NCBI RefSeq assembly: GCF_000473105.1
Contig: NZ_KI421498.1
Coordinates: forward strand, 1,488,001-1,552,000
Reading direction: 5' to 3'
DNA length: 64,000 nt
Source: Phaeobacter inhibens DSM 16374
Lineage (GTDB): Bacteria > Pseudomonadota > Alphaproteobacteria > Rhodobacterales > Rhodobacteraceae
The notes beneath the pieces were generated by a model. It was not told the origin of the DNA and ran no database searches. It was given only the letters and a program-made list of their open reading frames with translations. Every line of letters begins with the position of its first letter. Position 1 is the first letter of the stretch. Below, in pieces: positions 34,760 to 43,587 of the stretch. A program made the translations under genes and the position numbers.

Positions 34760-36901
34760 TCAGCTGCCCTTGCGCTGAGGCCGTGCGCTGCCGCCGGGTT
34801 TCCCGGAAACGACTGCACGGGCCTTGTTTTTCTTGCTGTTGGGCTTGCCCTTCGGCGGTGGTGGCCCCTTGCGACCGGATTTCCCCGGATTGGACCAATC
34901 GCCCTTGGGCTTGCCCGGAACCGCAGGTTTGGCAGGCGCCGACGGCGTTGCCCCCCGGTCCGATGATCCGCGCGCGGTCACCGTGGCCTTGCCGCCCTCA
35001 CCCGTGCGTTTGGGTTTATCGAAACGCGGCTTGTCGCCATAGGCAGGTTTGTCGCCACGCGGTTTATCCCCATAGGGTTTGCTGGCACGCGGCTTGTCAC
35101 CATATGATTTTTCGCCACGTGGCTTATCGCCGTAAGACGGTTTGTCAGAACGGGGCTTATCGCCATAGGGCTTGCGCTCACCGCGTTCACCGCCGCGATC
35201 TCCGCGATCCTGTCCACGGTGGCCGCGTTTGTCATCGCGGAAACCACCACCATCACGGCCCTGTGGGCGTGGCGATTTGGGCAGATCCGGTGCCTTGTCC
35301 AGACGGGTGACATTTGCCCCCTCTTCCAGACCGTCGTGTTTCACCGCGCCCCAGAAGCTTTCGGCGCTGCTTTCGCGCACTTCCACGTAGCTTTGATCAA
35401 ACTGAACCCGGATCGCTCCGATATCATCCTTAGTCAGACCACCGGCATTGCACAGCGCTGGCAGCAGCCGACGCGGTTCAGCACCGGCCTTGCGGCCACC
35501 GCTGACCGCAAACCACACAGAGGGACCAAAGGGCGCACGCTCTTCACGCTCGCGCTTGTCGTGCTGCGGATCGCTCAGCTCCTCGGGGGCGCTGTGGCGA
35601 TCGTGGAACAGACGCAGATAGGCGACCGCCAGCTGCTCGGGCGAGAACCGCTCGACCAGTTCCGCAACCGGGGCGGTCTCGTTTTCGCTGACCGGTTCAC
35701 TCCAGGCCTTGTCACCCAGAAGGCGCTCAAAGTCGCGGGTCCGGACATCATCGGCACTGGGCGCCGGGCTGGTTTCGGCAGTGATCTTGGCAGACCGCAG
35801 CAGGCGCAGGGCCTTGCCCTTGGCCTTCGGTGGCACGATCAACGCCGACACACCCTGACGCCCGGCACGACCGGTCCGGCCAGAGCGGTGCAACAGCGTC
35901 TCATGGCTGGACGGCAGATCAGCATGAATCACCAGATCCAGTTTCGGCAGATCGATACCGCGCGCCGCAACATCTGTTGCCACACAAACCCGCGCGCGCC
36001 CGTCCCGCAGAGACTGCAGCGCATTGCTGCGCTCCGCCTGAGACAACTCACCCGACAGGGCAACCACGGAAAATCCGCGATTGCTCAGCCGCGTGGTCAT
36101 CCGGTTCACCACTGCACGGGTGTTGCAGAACACAATCGCATTGGGCGACTCGTGAAAGCGCAGAACATTGATAACGGCGTTCTCAACATCCCGCTGCGCC
36201 ACGGCCAGCATCTGATATTCAATATCCGCGTGCTGCGAGGCTTCCGCCACGGTTTTGATCCGCTGATGATCCTTGAGATAGGTCTCAGCCAGACGCGCAA
36301 TACCAGTCGGCACAGTTGCCGAGAACATCAGGGTGCGGCGGTCTTCCGGGGATTCGCCCAGAATGAACTCCAGATCCTCACGAAAGCCCAGATCCAGCAT
36401 CTCATCGGCTTCGTCCAGCACCACGGCGCGGACCTGCGACAGGTTGATAGAGCCACGCATGATGTGATCGCGCAAGCGACCGGGCGTTGCCACAACAATA
36501 TGGGCGCCACGTTCCAACGCGCGCCGTTCATCGCGCATATCCATACCACCAACGGTGGAGACCACATGCGCGCCGGCCTCGGCATAGAGCCAGCCCAATT
36601 CGCGTTTCACCTGCAACGCCAGTTCGCGCGTCGGCGCAATGACCAATGCCAGCGGCAGATCGGCACGGTCCAGTTTCTCGGCGTCGCCCAACAATGTGGG
36701 CGCCATCGCCAGGCCAAAGCCTACGGTTTTGCCGGATCCGGTCTGTGCCGACACCAGAAGGTCGGACTGATCCAGCTCGGCTGCGGTGACGGCCTCTTGC
36801 ACGGGTGTCAAATGCTCGTAGCCGCGCGCCTGAAGCGCTTGTTCGAGTGCTGTTTTCAAGATTTCATTTCGCTTGCTGCGGGGCGCGCCGCCAGAGGGCA
36901 C
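34760..36901 (-). CDS. DEAD-box RNA helicase with DbpA-like RNA-binding domain
   Basis: Up to 713 residues. The helicase core has VSAQTGSGKT (motif I), VIAPTRELALQVK (Ia), VLDEADEMLD (II), MFSATVP (III) and HRSGRTGRAG (VI). A DbpA/CsdA-type RNA-binding domain follows near residues 470-540 (SVWFAVSGGRKAGAEPRRLLPALCNAGGLTKDDIGAIRV). The C-terminal ~160 residues are basic and repetitive, with SYGDKPR/PYGDKPR-type units. It probably remodels rRNA or mRNA. The start is uncertain: GTG at 36901 or TTG at 36859 (LKTALEQALQARGYEHLTPVQ), neither with a strong Shine-Dalgarno. Confidence 0.92.
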   Translation of the reverse strand: MPSGGAPRSKRNEILKTALEQALQARGYEHLTPVQEAVTAAELDQSDLLVSAQTGSGKTVGFGLAMAPTLLGDAEKLDRADLPLALVIAPTRELALQVKRELGWLYAEAGAHVVSTVGGMDMRDERRALERGAHIVVATPGRLRDHIMRGSINLSQVRAVVLDEADEMLDLGFREDLEFILGESPEDRRTLMFSATVPTGIARLAETYLKDHQRIKTVAEASQHADIEYQMLAVAQRDVENAVINVLRFHESPNAIVFCNTRAVVNRMTTRLSNRGFSVVALSGELSQAERSNALQSLRDGRARVCVATDVAARGIDLPKLDLVIHADLPSSHETLLHRSGRTGRAGRQGVSALIVPPKAKGKALRLLRSAKITAETSPAPSADDVRTRDFERLLGDKAWSEPVSENETAPVAELVERFSPEQLAVAYLRLFHDRHSAPEELSDPQHDKREREERAPFGPSVWFAVSGGRKAGAEPRRLLPALCNAGGLTKDDIGAIRVQFDQSYVEVRESSAESFWGAVKHDGLEEGANVTRLDKAPDLPKSPRPQGRDGGGFRDDKRGHRGQDRGDRGGERGERKPYGDKPRSDKPSYGDKPRGEKSYGDKPRASKPYGDKPRGDKPAYGDKPRFDKPKRTGEGGKATVTARGSSDRGATPSAPAKPAVPGKPKGDWSNPGKSGRKGPPPPKGKPNSKKNKARAVVSGKPGGSARPQRKGS

Positions 36902-37286
36902 GCCGATATCGGGAATGTCCCCGACTGCGCAGGAACGCGGATGGCATCATCCAAGTGCGCGCTGATATCGGCTTTGCCCCCTGTTGTACAGGGTTCATTT
37001 GCCCTCAAAGGCGCCACAGACCGCCGACAGACGCAACCCCGCTATGCGTTTCCTGACGCTTCCGGTCACGCCGCAGCCATCCCGGCAAAACACTGGTTAA
37101 GCGAATGAAGGATAGCGCATCCACTGGCGGTGACAGCCCCCATAAGGCCAGTTTTGATCCAAACGTCACGACAGCTGGTCAAACCCGGCCATGGCCCCTT
37201 GCGATTGCAGACAAGATCGGGCACCAATCCAGCGGATTGCCCGCAGCCAACGGACGCTGCGCGGATGAGGATAAGGATCGACTGCG
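36902..37286. other. Intergenic region between helicase and cobS
   Basis: 385 bases between divergent genes; the promoters of both should be here. I see no convincing gene, terminator, riboswitch or repeat. A 61-codon ORF at 37105-37290 touches the cobS start but has no Shine-Dalgarno and no recognisable protein features. Confidence 0.4.
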
Positions 37287-38273
37287 ATGACCGACGGTTT
37301 GCTGGATATGAACGCGAAACCCACCGAGACCTTTTCGGTGCGCGATGTGTTCGGAATTGATACGGATATGACCGTCAAGGGCTTCGCCGAAGGCTCTGAC
37401 CGGGTTCCGGCTCTGGACCCCACCTATAAATTCGATCCCGAAACCACATTGGCCATTCTTGCAGGGTTCAGCCACAACCGCCGCGTGATGATCCAAGGGT
37501 ACCACGGCACCGGTAAATCGACCCATATCGAACAGGTCGCCGCTCGCCTGAACTGGCCTTCCGTGCGTGTGAACCTCGACAGCCACATCTCCCGGATCGA
37601 CCTGATCGGCAAGGACGCGATCAAGCTGCGCGACGGCAAGCAGGTCACCGAATTCCACGAAGGCATCCTGCCCTGGGCGCTGCGCAACCCGGTTGCGATT
37701 GTGTTCGACGAATATGACGCCGGCCGCGCCGACGTGATGTTTGTGATCCAGCGCGTGCTGGAACATGACGGCAAGCTGACCCTTCTGGATCAGAACGAGA
37801 TCATCACGCCGAACCCCTACTTCCGCCTGTTTGCCACCGCCAACACCGTTGGCCTTGGGGACACCACCGGGCTGTACCACGGCACCCAGCAGATCAACCA
37901 GGCCCAGATGGACCGCTGGTCGCTGGTGGCGACGCTGAACTACCTCAGTCACGATGCCGAGGCGGCCATCGTGCTGTCCAAGGCGCCGCATTACAACACC
38001 GCCGAGGGCCGCAAGACCATCTCCCAGATGGTGACTGTCGCCGACCTCACCCGGACCGCCTTTATGAACGGCGACCTCTCCACAGTTATGTCGCCCCGGA
38101 CCGTCATCAACTGGGCACAGAACGTCGAGATTTTCCGCGACGTGGGCTATGCCTTCCGCCTGTCGTTCCTGAACAAATGCGACGAGCTGGAGCGCCAGAC
38201 CGTCGCCGAGTTCTACCAGCGCTGCTTTGACGAAGAGCTGCCGGAAAGCGCTGCAAGCGTGAGCCTGGGGTGA
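37287..38273 (+). CDS. cobS: Cobaltochelatase subunit CobS
   Basis: 328-residue AAA+ ATPase subunit of the aerobic cobaltochelatase, which inserts cobalt into hydrogenobyrinic acid a,c-diamide in B12 synthesis. Walker A is [16 protein letters not shown] (about residues 68-83), and Walker B is [11 protein letters not shown]. The sensor region [22 protein letters not shown] is also typical. It is followed by a small membrane ORF that overlaps its stop (GTGA), then cobT. cobN, the large subunit, is not in the window. AAGGA precedes the ATG at a normal distance. Confidence 0.96.
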   Translation: MTDGLLDMNAKPTETFSVRDVFGIDTDMTVKGFAEGSDRVPALDPTYKFDPETTLAILAGFSHNRRVMIQGYHGTGKSTHIEQVAARLNWPSVRVNLDSHISRIDLIGKDAIKLRDGKQVTEFHEGILPWALRNPVAIVFDEYDAGRADVMFVIQRVLEHDGKLTLLDQNEIITPNPYFRLFATANTVGLGDTTGLYHGTQQINQAQMDRWSLVATLNYLSHDAEAAIVLSKAPHYNTAEGRKTISQMVTVADLTRTAFMNGDLSTVMSPRTVINWAQNVEIFRDVGYAFRLSFLNKCDELERQTVAEFYQRCFDEELPESAASVSLG

Positions 38274-38461
38274 CGCCTTTTTTTGTCATAGCAGCCATTT
38301 GGGTCGCGCTTGACGCAATCTGGTTGTTTGACAAAACTGGTTGGAAGAAGACTGATCCGTCAGCCATGACGGGCAGTCAACACAGTCATTTGATACGGCT
38401 GCGTTGGGAATGCGCCCTTTTGTTCCTGACGGTGTCGATCTGGAGTGCGTTCAATGGCTAA
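38270..38461 (+). CDS. Small membrane protein between cobS and cobT
   Basis: 63-residue ORF starting at GTG 38270 inside the cobS stop (GTGA, 4 base overlap) and ending 8 bases inside cobT. Two hydrophobic segments are visible: residues 3-20 ([18 protein letters not shown]) and 43-62 ([20 protein letters not shown]). They are separated by a polar loop, and tryptophan is frequent. The tight coupling on both sides argues that it is translated. Its base composition is lower in GC than the flanking cob genes. No function is known to me; it could also be a filler ORF through which ribosomes pass to cobT. Confidence 0.55.
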   Translation: MTPFFVIAAIWVALDAIWLFDKTGWKKTDPSAMTGSQHSHLIRLRWECALLFLTVSIWSAFNG

Positions 38462-40334
38462 AAAGCCCAACGATAACCCCGCCGATCCGTTCAAGAAGGC
38501 GCTGGCCGAAGCCACCAAGGTCATGGCCAACGACCCGGAATTGAACGTGTCCTATTCCGTTGACCCGGCTGGAATGTCCGGGGACAGCATGCGGCTGCCG
38601 CAAGTCTCCCGCAGGATGAGCCGCGAAGAGGTGCTGCTGGCCCGTGGCACCGCCGATGCGCTGGCGCTGCGCCACAAATTTCACGACACCGCCACCCATG
38701 CCCGCTATGCCCCCCCCGGCGACATGGCGCGGGATCTCTATGAGGCGTTGGAATCTGCCCGCTGCGAGGCGATGGGCGCGCGGCACATGCCCGGCACCGC
38801 CTCCAACATTGACGTCAAGATCCAGAACGAGGCCCTGCGCAAAGGCTATGACCAGATCAAATCCGCAACCGAGGCCCCGCTGGCCGTCTCGGCCGGCTAC
38901 CTGATCCGTCATCTCGCCACCGGTCGCCCGATGCCAGAGGCCGCCGCCAATGTGATGGAACTCTGGCGCGGTTTCATCGAACAGCAGGCTGGTGAGACAC
39001 TGGCCAACCTTGATGACACCATCGAAGATCAGGCCACTTTTGCCAAATTCGCCCGTCAGGTCATCACCGATCTGGGCTATGGCGATCAGCTGGGTGAGGA
39101 CCCGGACCAGCTCGACGATGAGCAGGAAAACGACGCCGAAGAGGATGCCGAGGAGCAGCAGGACCCCGACAGCAACGGTCAGGACGACTCCGACGAGGAA
39201 GAAGCCGACGCCAACCCCGAGCAGGCTCAGGAACAGCAGCAGGACGAAAGTCAGGCGCAGGTCTCCATGGACGAAATGGCGGATGATGAATTCGCCGAAG
39301 ACACCGAAATGCCCGATGGCGAGGCTCCGCTGGATCCGCCACCGCCGCCTGCCGTGTCGGAAGCTGATCCCGACTATAAGGTCTTCAATGATGCCCATGA
39401 CGAGGAAATCGCCGCCGAAGACCTCGCCGAACCCGCCGAACTGGAACGGCTGCGTGCCTATCTTGATCAACAGCTGGAACCGCTGAAAGGCGCCGTCTCG
39501 CGCCTTGCCAACAAATTGCAGCGCCGCCTTCAGGCACAGCAGAACCGCTCTTGGGAGTTCGACCTTGAGGAGGGCATTCTGGATGCCGGTCGTCTGGCCC
39601 GTGTGGTTGCCAACCCCACCACGCCGCTGTCGTTCAAACGCGAAAAAGACACCGAATTCCGCGACACTGTGGTGACGCTCCTCCTGGATAACTCCGGCTC
39701 CATGCGGGGTCGCCCGATCTCTATCGCCGCGATCTGCGCCGATGTTCTGGCCCGCACGCTGGAACGCTGCAACGTGAAGGTCGAAATCCTCGGCTTTACC
39801 ACCCGCGCATGGAAAGGTGGCCTGGCCCGCGAGGCCTGGCTCAATGATGGTCGCCCGCAATTGCCGGGACGCCTCAACGACCTGCGCCACATCATCTACA
39901 AAGGCGCCGATGCGCCGATGCGCCGGACCCGTGACAATCTTGGTCTGATGATGAAAGAGGGCCTGCTGAAGGAAAATATCGATGGCGAGGCGCTGGAATG
40001 GGCGCACCGCCGCATGATCGCGCGGCAAGAGGCACGCAAAATCCTGATGGTGATTTCCGATGGTGCACCGGTGGATGACAGCACGCTTTCGGTGAACCCG
40101 GCCAACTATTTGGAAAAACACCTGCGCGATGTGATCGCCATGGTGGAGCGGCGCAAACAGGTCGAACTGCTGGCCATTGGCATCGGCCATGACGTGACCC
40201 GCTATTATGACCGCGCCGTCACCATCACCGATGTTGAACAGCTGGCAGGCGCCATGACCGAACAGCTGGCCGCCCTGTTTGACAGCGACCCGCGCGCCCG
40301 TGCCCGCGTCATGGGCATCAAACGCGCGAGCTGA
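38454..40334 (+). CDS. cobT: Cobaltochelatase subunit CobT
   Basis: 626-residue partner of CobS in the cobaltochelatase. The N-terminal domain is followed by a very acidic Asp/Glu/Gln-rich linker at about residues 215-320. The C-terminal von Willebrand A domain has an intact MIDAS motif ([11 protein letters not shown] near residue 410) and ends with [13 protein letters not shown] and [15 protein letters not shown]-like strands. The start at ATG 38454 has GGAG eight bases upstream and gives [17 protein letters not shown], typical of CobT. Confidence 0.96.
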   Translation: MAKKPNDNPADPFKKALAEATKVMANDPELNVSYSVDPAGMSGDSMRLPQVSRRMSREEVLLARGTADALALRHKFHDTATHARYAPPGDMARDLYEALESARCEAMGARHMPGTASNIDVKIQNEALRKGYDQIKSATEAPLAVSAGYLIRHLATGRPMPEAAANVMELWRGFIEQQAGETLANLDDTIEDQATFAKFARQVITDLGYGDQLGEDPDQLDDEQENDAEEDAEEQQDPDSNGQDDSDEEEADANPEQAQEQQQDESQAQVSMDEMADDEFAEDTEMPDGEAPLDPPPPPAVSEADPDYKVFNDAHDEEIAAEDLAEPAELERLRAYLDQQLEPLKGAVSRLANKLQRRLQAQQNRSWEFDLEEGILDAGRLARVVANPTTPLSFKREKDTEFRDTVVTLLLDNSGSMRGRPISIAAICADVLARTLERCNVKVEILGFTTRAWKGGLAREAWLNDGRPQLPGRLNDLRHIIYKGADAPMRRTRDNLGLMMKEGLLKENIDGEALEWAHRRMIARQEARKILMVISDGAPVDDSTLSVNPANYLEKHLRDVIAMVERRKQVELLAIGIGHDVTRYYDRAVTITDVEQLAGAMTEQLAALFDSDPRARARVMGIKRAS

Positions 40335-40359
40335 GCACCTCAGCCGCACCGCTCTGATC

Positions 40360-40393
40360 AAAGCCCCGCGCCGCTTCGGTGCGGGGCTTTGTG
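40360..40393 (+). terminator. Terminator of the cob genes
   Basis: AAAGCCCCGC (40360-40369) and GCGGGGCTTT (40381-40390) form a 10 bp perfect stem with an 11 base loop; a modest T tract (TTTGTGTT) follows. Confidence 0.85.
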
Positions 40394-40567
40394 TTACAGG
40401 GGTTGCGGGAAGCCGCCGGATTTGGAACAAGTGTTCGCGACAGAGCGCACCATGACTGCCGCGCCATTTCCTTGTTCCTGCCGACGTCGCGCACCCCCTC
40501 CCAGAAGGGCCGACCGCTGCGCCCTGACTGACCGTCGCGGACCACCCGAAACAGATGGAGGGAACCG

Positions 40568-42370
40568 ATGTTCCAGACCTTTGACGTAGCGACCCGCCCG
40601 GACCAAGGCCCGCCCCGGCTCAACGCGCTGCGCGCAGAGATGCAACAGGAGGCGCTGAACGGCTTTCTGGTGCCCCGCGCCGATGCCCATCAGGGCGAAT
40701 ATGTCGCCCCCGGCGATGAGCGTCTGGCCTGGCTCACCGGCTTCACCGGTTCGGCGGGCTTCTGCGCCGTGTTGCGCGACATCGCAGGTGTCTTTATCGA
40801 CGGGCGTTATCGCACGCAGGTGAAACAGCAGGTCGCAGAGGTCTACACCCCAGTACATTGGCCGGAGATGCAGCTCGCCGACTGGCTGAAAGAACAGCTC
40901 CCGGAGGGCGGGCGCATCGGCTATGACCCCTGGCTGCATTCCGCCAGCCAGATCAAGACGCTGACAGCGTCACTGGGCCACCATGGTTTTGACTTCGTCC
41001 AATGTGACAATCTGGTTGACCGCATCTGGCCGGATCAACCCGCCCCGCCCATGCAGCCCGTCATCGCCCATCCAGTTGAATACGCAGGTACAACTGCCGT
41101 CGCCAAAATCGCCTCTCTCGCCGAGGGGATGCGCAACGCCGGTCAGAGCGCCGCCGTGATCACCCTGCCTGACAGCATCATGTGGCTCTTGAATATCCGT
41201 GGCAGTGATATCGCCCACAACCCGGTCGCCCACGGCTTTGCCATCCTGCACGCCGACGCGCGGGTGGATCTGTTCATGAACAAAGACAAGCTGGCCGACG
41301 TCGCCGCGCATCTCGGCCCGGATGTAACCGTGCAGGCCCCCGAGAATTTTCTACCGGCGGTGGCTGACCTGTCTCAGGCCTACAACGCAGCCGTCGCCGC
41401 GGACCTGACCACCCTGCCCCAGATCGTCGCAGATCAGCTCGGCGAGGCGCTGGTCGCAGCCGGTGATCCCTGCGCCCTGCCCAAGGCCCGCAAATGCGCC
41501 GCCGAGATCGAGGGCAGTGCCGCCGCTCATCTGCGCGACGGGGCGGCAGTGGTCGAAACCCTCGCCTGGCTGGATGCTCAGCCCCCCGGCACGGTCACCG
41601 AAATCGATGTGGTCAAACACCTTGAAGCCACCCGCCGCAAAGATCCCAAGCTGCGCGACATCAGCTTTGAAACCATCTCCGGCACCGGCCCCAACGGCGC
41701 CATCATCCACTACCGCGTCAGCGACGACAGCAACGCCACACTGGAGGAGGGCCATCTGCTGGTGCTGGACAGCGGCGGTCAATATCTGGACGGCACCACA
41801 GACATCACCCGCACCCTCGCCATCGGGACCCCACCGCAGGAGGCCCGGGAGGCCTATACCCGCGTCCTTCAGGGCATGATTGCCATGTCCCAGCTGCGCT
41901 GGCCCAAAGGGCTTGCCGGTCGTGACATCGAGGCGGTGGGCCGAATGCCGCTCTGGCTCGCCGGGCAGGACTTCAACCATGGGCTTGGCCATGGGGTCGG
42001 TGCCTTCCTCAGTGTCCACGAAGGCCCCCAACGGCTCAGCCGCGCCGGCACCGTTCCCTTGGATCCCGGCATGATCCTCTCAAATGAGCCGGGATATTAC
42101 CGCGAAGGCGCTTTTGGTATTCGCATTGAAAACCTGTTGGTGGTAGAACCAGCGCCTGAGCTGGACAGTGCTGACGCAGACCGTGATATGCTGAGCTGGC
42201 GCACCCTGACCTACGCCCCGCTGGACTGGCGACTGATCGTCGCAGACATGCTAACAACGGCAGAGCGGGACTGGTTGAACACCTATCATGCGGCTGTGGC
42301 CGACAAGATTGGACCCAACGTAACAGCCGAGGCGCGACGCTGGCTGGATGCCGCAACGGCACCGCTGTGA
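40568..42370 (+). CDS. Xaa-Pro aminopeptidase (M24 family)
   Basis: 600-residue aminopeptidase P homologue of the long type, with two creatinase-like N-terminal domains and a C-terminal pita-bread metallopeptidase domain. All five metal ligands are visible: two Asp in LVLDSGGQYLDGTTDITRT, His in GLGHGVGAFLSVHEGP, Glu in LSNEPGYYREGAFGIRIEN and the final Glu in RIENLLVVE. It cleaves N-terminal residues before proline. The ATG at 40568 has GGAGG upstream. It stands alone after the cob terminator. Confidence 0.94.
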   Translation: MFQTFDVATRPDQGPPRLNALRAEMQQEALNGFLVPRADAHQGEYVAPGDERLAWLTGFTGSAGFCAVLRDIAGVFIDGRYRTQVKQQVAEVYTPVHWPEMQLADWLKEQLPEGGRIGYDPWLHSASQIKTLTASLGHHGFDFVQCDNLVDRIWPDQPAPPMQPVIAHPVEYAGTTAVAKIASLAEGMRNAGQSAAVITLPDSIMWLLNIRGSDIAHNPVAHGFAILHADARVDLFMNKDKLADVAAHLGPDVTVQAPENFLPAVADLSQAYNAAVAADLTTLPQIVADQLGEALVAAGDPCALPKARKCAAEIEGSAAAHLRDGAAVVETLAWLDAQPPGTVTEIDVVKHLEATRRKDPKLRDISFETISGTGPNGAIIHYRVSDDSNATLEEGHLLVLDSGGQYLDGTTDITRTLAIGTPPQEAREAYTRVLQGMIAMSQLRWPKGLAGRDIEAVGRMPLWLAGQDFNHGLGHGVGAFLSVHEGPQRLSRAGTVPLDPGMILSNEPGYYREGAFGIRIENLLVVEPAPELDSADADRDMLSWRTLTYAPLDWRLIVADMLTTAERDWLNTYHAAVADKIGPNVTAEARRWLDAATAPL

Positions 42371-42432
42371 TACCGCAGTGTTACAACCAAAGACGATATT
42401 GATCCGTGACGAACGACGTGAAGGAAAAGACC

Positions 42433-42774
42433 ATGACAAAGATCCAAATTCGCAAGGCAGCAGGCACCTGGGTGGTGCGCTCCGGTGGCGCGGTGCTCGG
42501 CGAGAGCAGCAACGCGCTTGAGCTGAGCGAGGGCGATCTGGCGCCCGTCATCTATTTTCCTCGCGGCGACATCGCAACCGCCTTCCTGGACCGCAGTGAC
42601 AAGACCAGCCATTGCGCAGGCAAGGGCGACGCCAGCTACTATTCCATCGTGAACAAATCCTCGGTAACCGAAAACGCCGTCTGGAGCTATGAAGCTCCGC
42701 TCGACGCCGTCGCCGAGATCAAGGGCCACCTCGCCTTTGTCACCGGAGAGTCGGTAAAGGTCGAACAGATCTGA
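42433..42774 (+). CDS. DUF427 family protein
   Basis: 113-residue single-domain protein of the DUF427 family. Family pattern: TWVVRSGGAVLGESSNALELSEGDLAPVIYFPRGDIATAFLDRSDKTSHCAGKGDASYYSI and AVWSYEAP…IKGHLAFVTGESVKVEQ. Function unknown. The ATG at 42433 follows AAGGA; a GTG at 42406 is less likely. It ends at a terminator. Confidence 0.87.
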   Translation: MTKIQIRKAAGTWVVRSGGAVLGESSNALELSEGDLAPVIYFPRGDIATAFLDRSDKTSHCAGKGDASYYSIVNKSSVTENAVWSYEAPLDAVAEIKGHLAFVTGESVKVEQI

Positions 42775-42816
42775 GGTCAGAAACTCATCGGCAAGAATAC
42801 GCTGGCCACACTTCCG

Positions 42817-42846
42817 AGGCGTCCCATATCGGGGCGCCTTATTTAT
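42817..42846 (+). terminator. Terminator of the DUF427 gene
   Basis: AGGCGTCCC (42817-42825) and GGGGCGCCT (42831-42839) pair with one G-T wobble around a 5 base loop, followed by TATTTA. Confidence 0.7.
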
Positions 42847-43179
42847 GGATAAGCAAGCTTTCGCCCAGATCTACGGGCGGTCAGGAGCCTCACACACCAG
42901 GGGACTCCGGGTCTTTGTCAGACCATGACAGATCAGGGAACCTCAGGACGGCACAGCGCAAGTTTGGTCGAAAAACGACCCAGAACCACAGGCAGTGCAG
43001 GCACGGGCCAAACACATCTACAAAGCCCTCCAAAGCAAAGCGCACGTATAACGATCAATTTGATCGTTATATACTGCGCATTACCAAGGCCATTTATGAG
43101 ATCCTTTGAAGCGGATCTGAAGAAATAGAAACAATACCAATTAACACACCAATATAGGCCGGCTGAAACACAGTGACGG
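42847..43179. other. AT-richer interval with an orphan palindrome
   Basis: About 330 bases without an assured gene. Two overlapping ORFs (42915-43109, 42925-43128) have no Shine-Dalgarno. In a third frame 42929-43051 reads as a protein-like stretch without a start (…VWSKNDPEPQAVQARAKHIYKALQSKAHV) that ends in TAA inside a 25 bp palindrome (43047-43071). It may be the decayed end of a gene. Confidence 0.4.
43047..43071. repeat. 25 bp near-perfect palindrome
   Basis: Arms TATAACGATCAA (43047-43058) and TTGATCGTTATA (43060-43071) are 12 bp, perfect and separated by one T. The sequence is AT-rich, unlike terminator stems here, and no T-run follows, so a protein-binding site is more likely than a terminator. 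Confidence 0.7.
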
Positions 43180-43371
43180 TCAGCTGAGGATCGTTTGGCA
43201 CAGATGCTCGCGCGCCGCCTCTACAGATTCACCTGTGCAGAACATCTGCGCATCCCGTGCGCTTTGAACAACATAGTCGATCAACGCCTCATAAGAAGCG
43301 CGCTCGTTTTCCTGCTCTACTGCCTTCGCCACGTGTTCAGCCTCTGTCGGGCTGATTTTATTGTGTTGCAT
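43180..43371 (-). CDS. Small hypothetical protein
   Basis: 63-residue ORF (MQHNKISPTEAEHVAKAVEQENERASYEALIDYVVQSARDAQ…). It is acidic, soluble and helical in character, with GGAAG a normal distance before the ATG. I do not recognise a family. Its 5' region contains two TTAA-N6-TTAA elements. The composition is less GC-rich than the neighbours. Plausible but not proven. Confidence 0.5.
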   Translation of the reverse strand: MQHNKISPTEAEHVAKAVEQENERASYEALIDYVVQSARDAQMFCTGESVEAAREHLCQTILS

Positions 43372-43409
43372 GTTTTCACTTCCGAAGAATGATCACCATT
43401 ATCGTTATG

Positions 43410-43456
43410 TTAACCATAATTAAGTGGCTCCGCCGACAAAGGTTAAAATTACTTAA
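43410..43456. promoter_or_regulatory. Two TTAA-N6-TTAA elements
   Basis: TTAA pairs with a 6 base spacer lie at 43410-43423 (which includes the CtrA half-site TTAACCAT) and 43443-43456, 33 bases apart. They precede the small ORF on the minus strand. The spacing differs by one from the canonical CtrA TTAA-N7-TTAA site, so the link to CtrA is tentative. Confidence 0.35.
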
Positions 43457-43587
43457 GGAAAAAAGCGAACACCCGTTTCAGAAATATCACATATTCGAGA
43501 TCGTCTTTTGCGGGTAAACATGTCTTTGAGCGTCTCCATTGTCGGAAATGTCGCAAACCGACGCTGAGTTGCCGCAGTCTTCAGTCG

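Noticed and set aside
34980-35160. Considered as a CRISPR array because of near-repeated 15-30 base units
   Set aside because: The units are in frame and encode the YGDKPR-type tail of the DEAD-box helicase; there are no unique spacers and no cas genes.
37105-37290. 61 codon ORF that overlaps the cobS start by ATGA
   Set aside because: No Shine-Dalgarno, low-complexity mixed composition, no domain or membrane feature. The overlap alone is not enough; the interval is more simply the cobS promoter region.
38451-40430. 659 codon minus-strand ORF opposite cobT
   Set aside because: Antisense to an assured gene; its long hydrophobic and Val/Leu runs mirror the Asp/Glu-rich linker of CobT.
42915-43128. 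Two overlapping rightward ORFs of 64 and 67 codons
   Set aside because: Neither has a ribosome-binding site or protein-like pattern; they overlap each other and the 25 bp palindrome.
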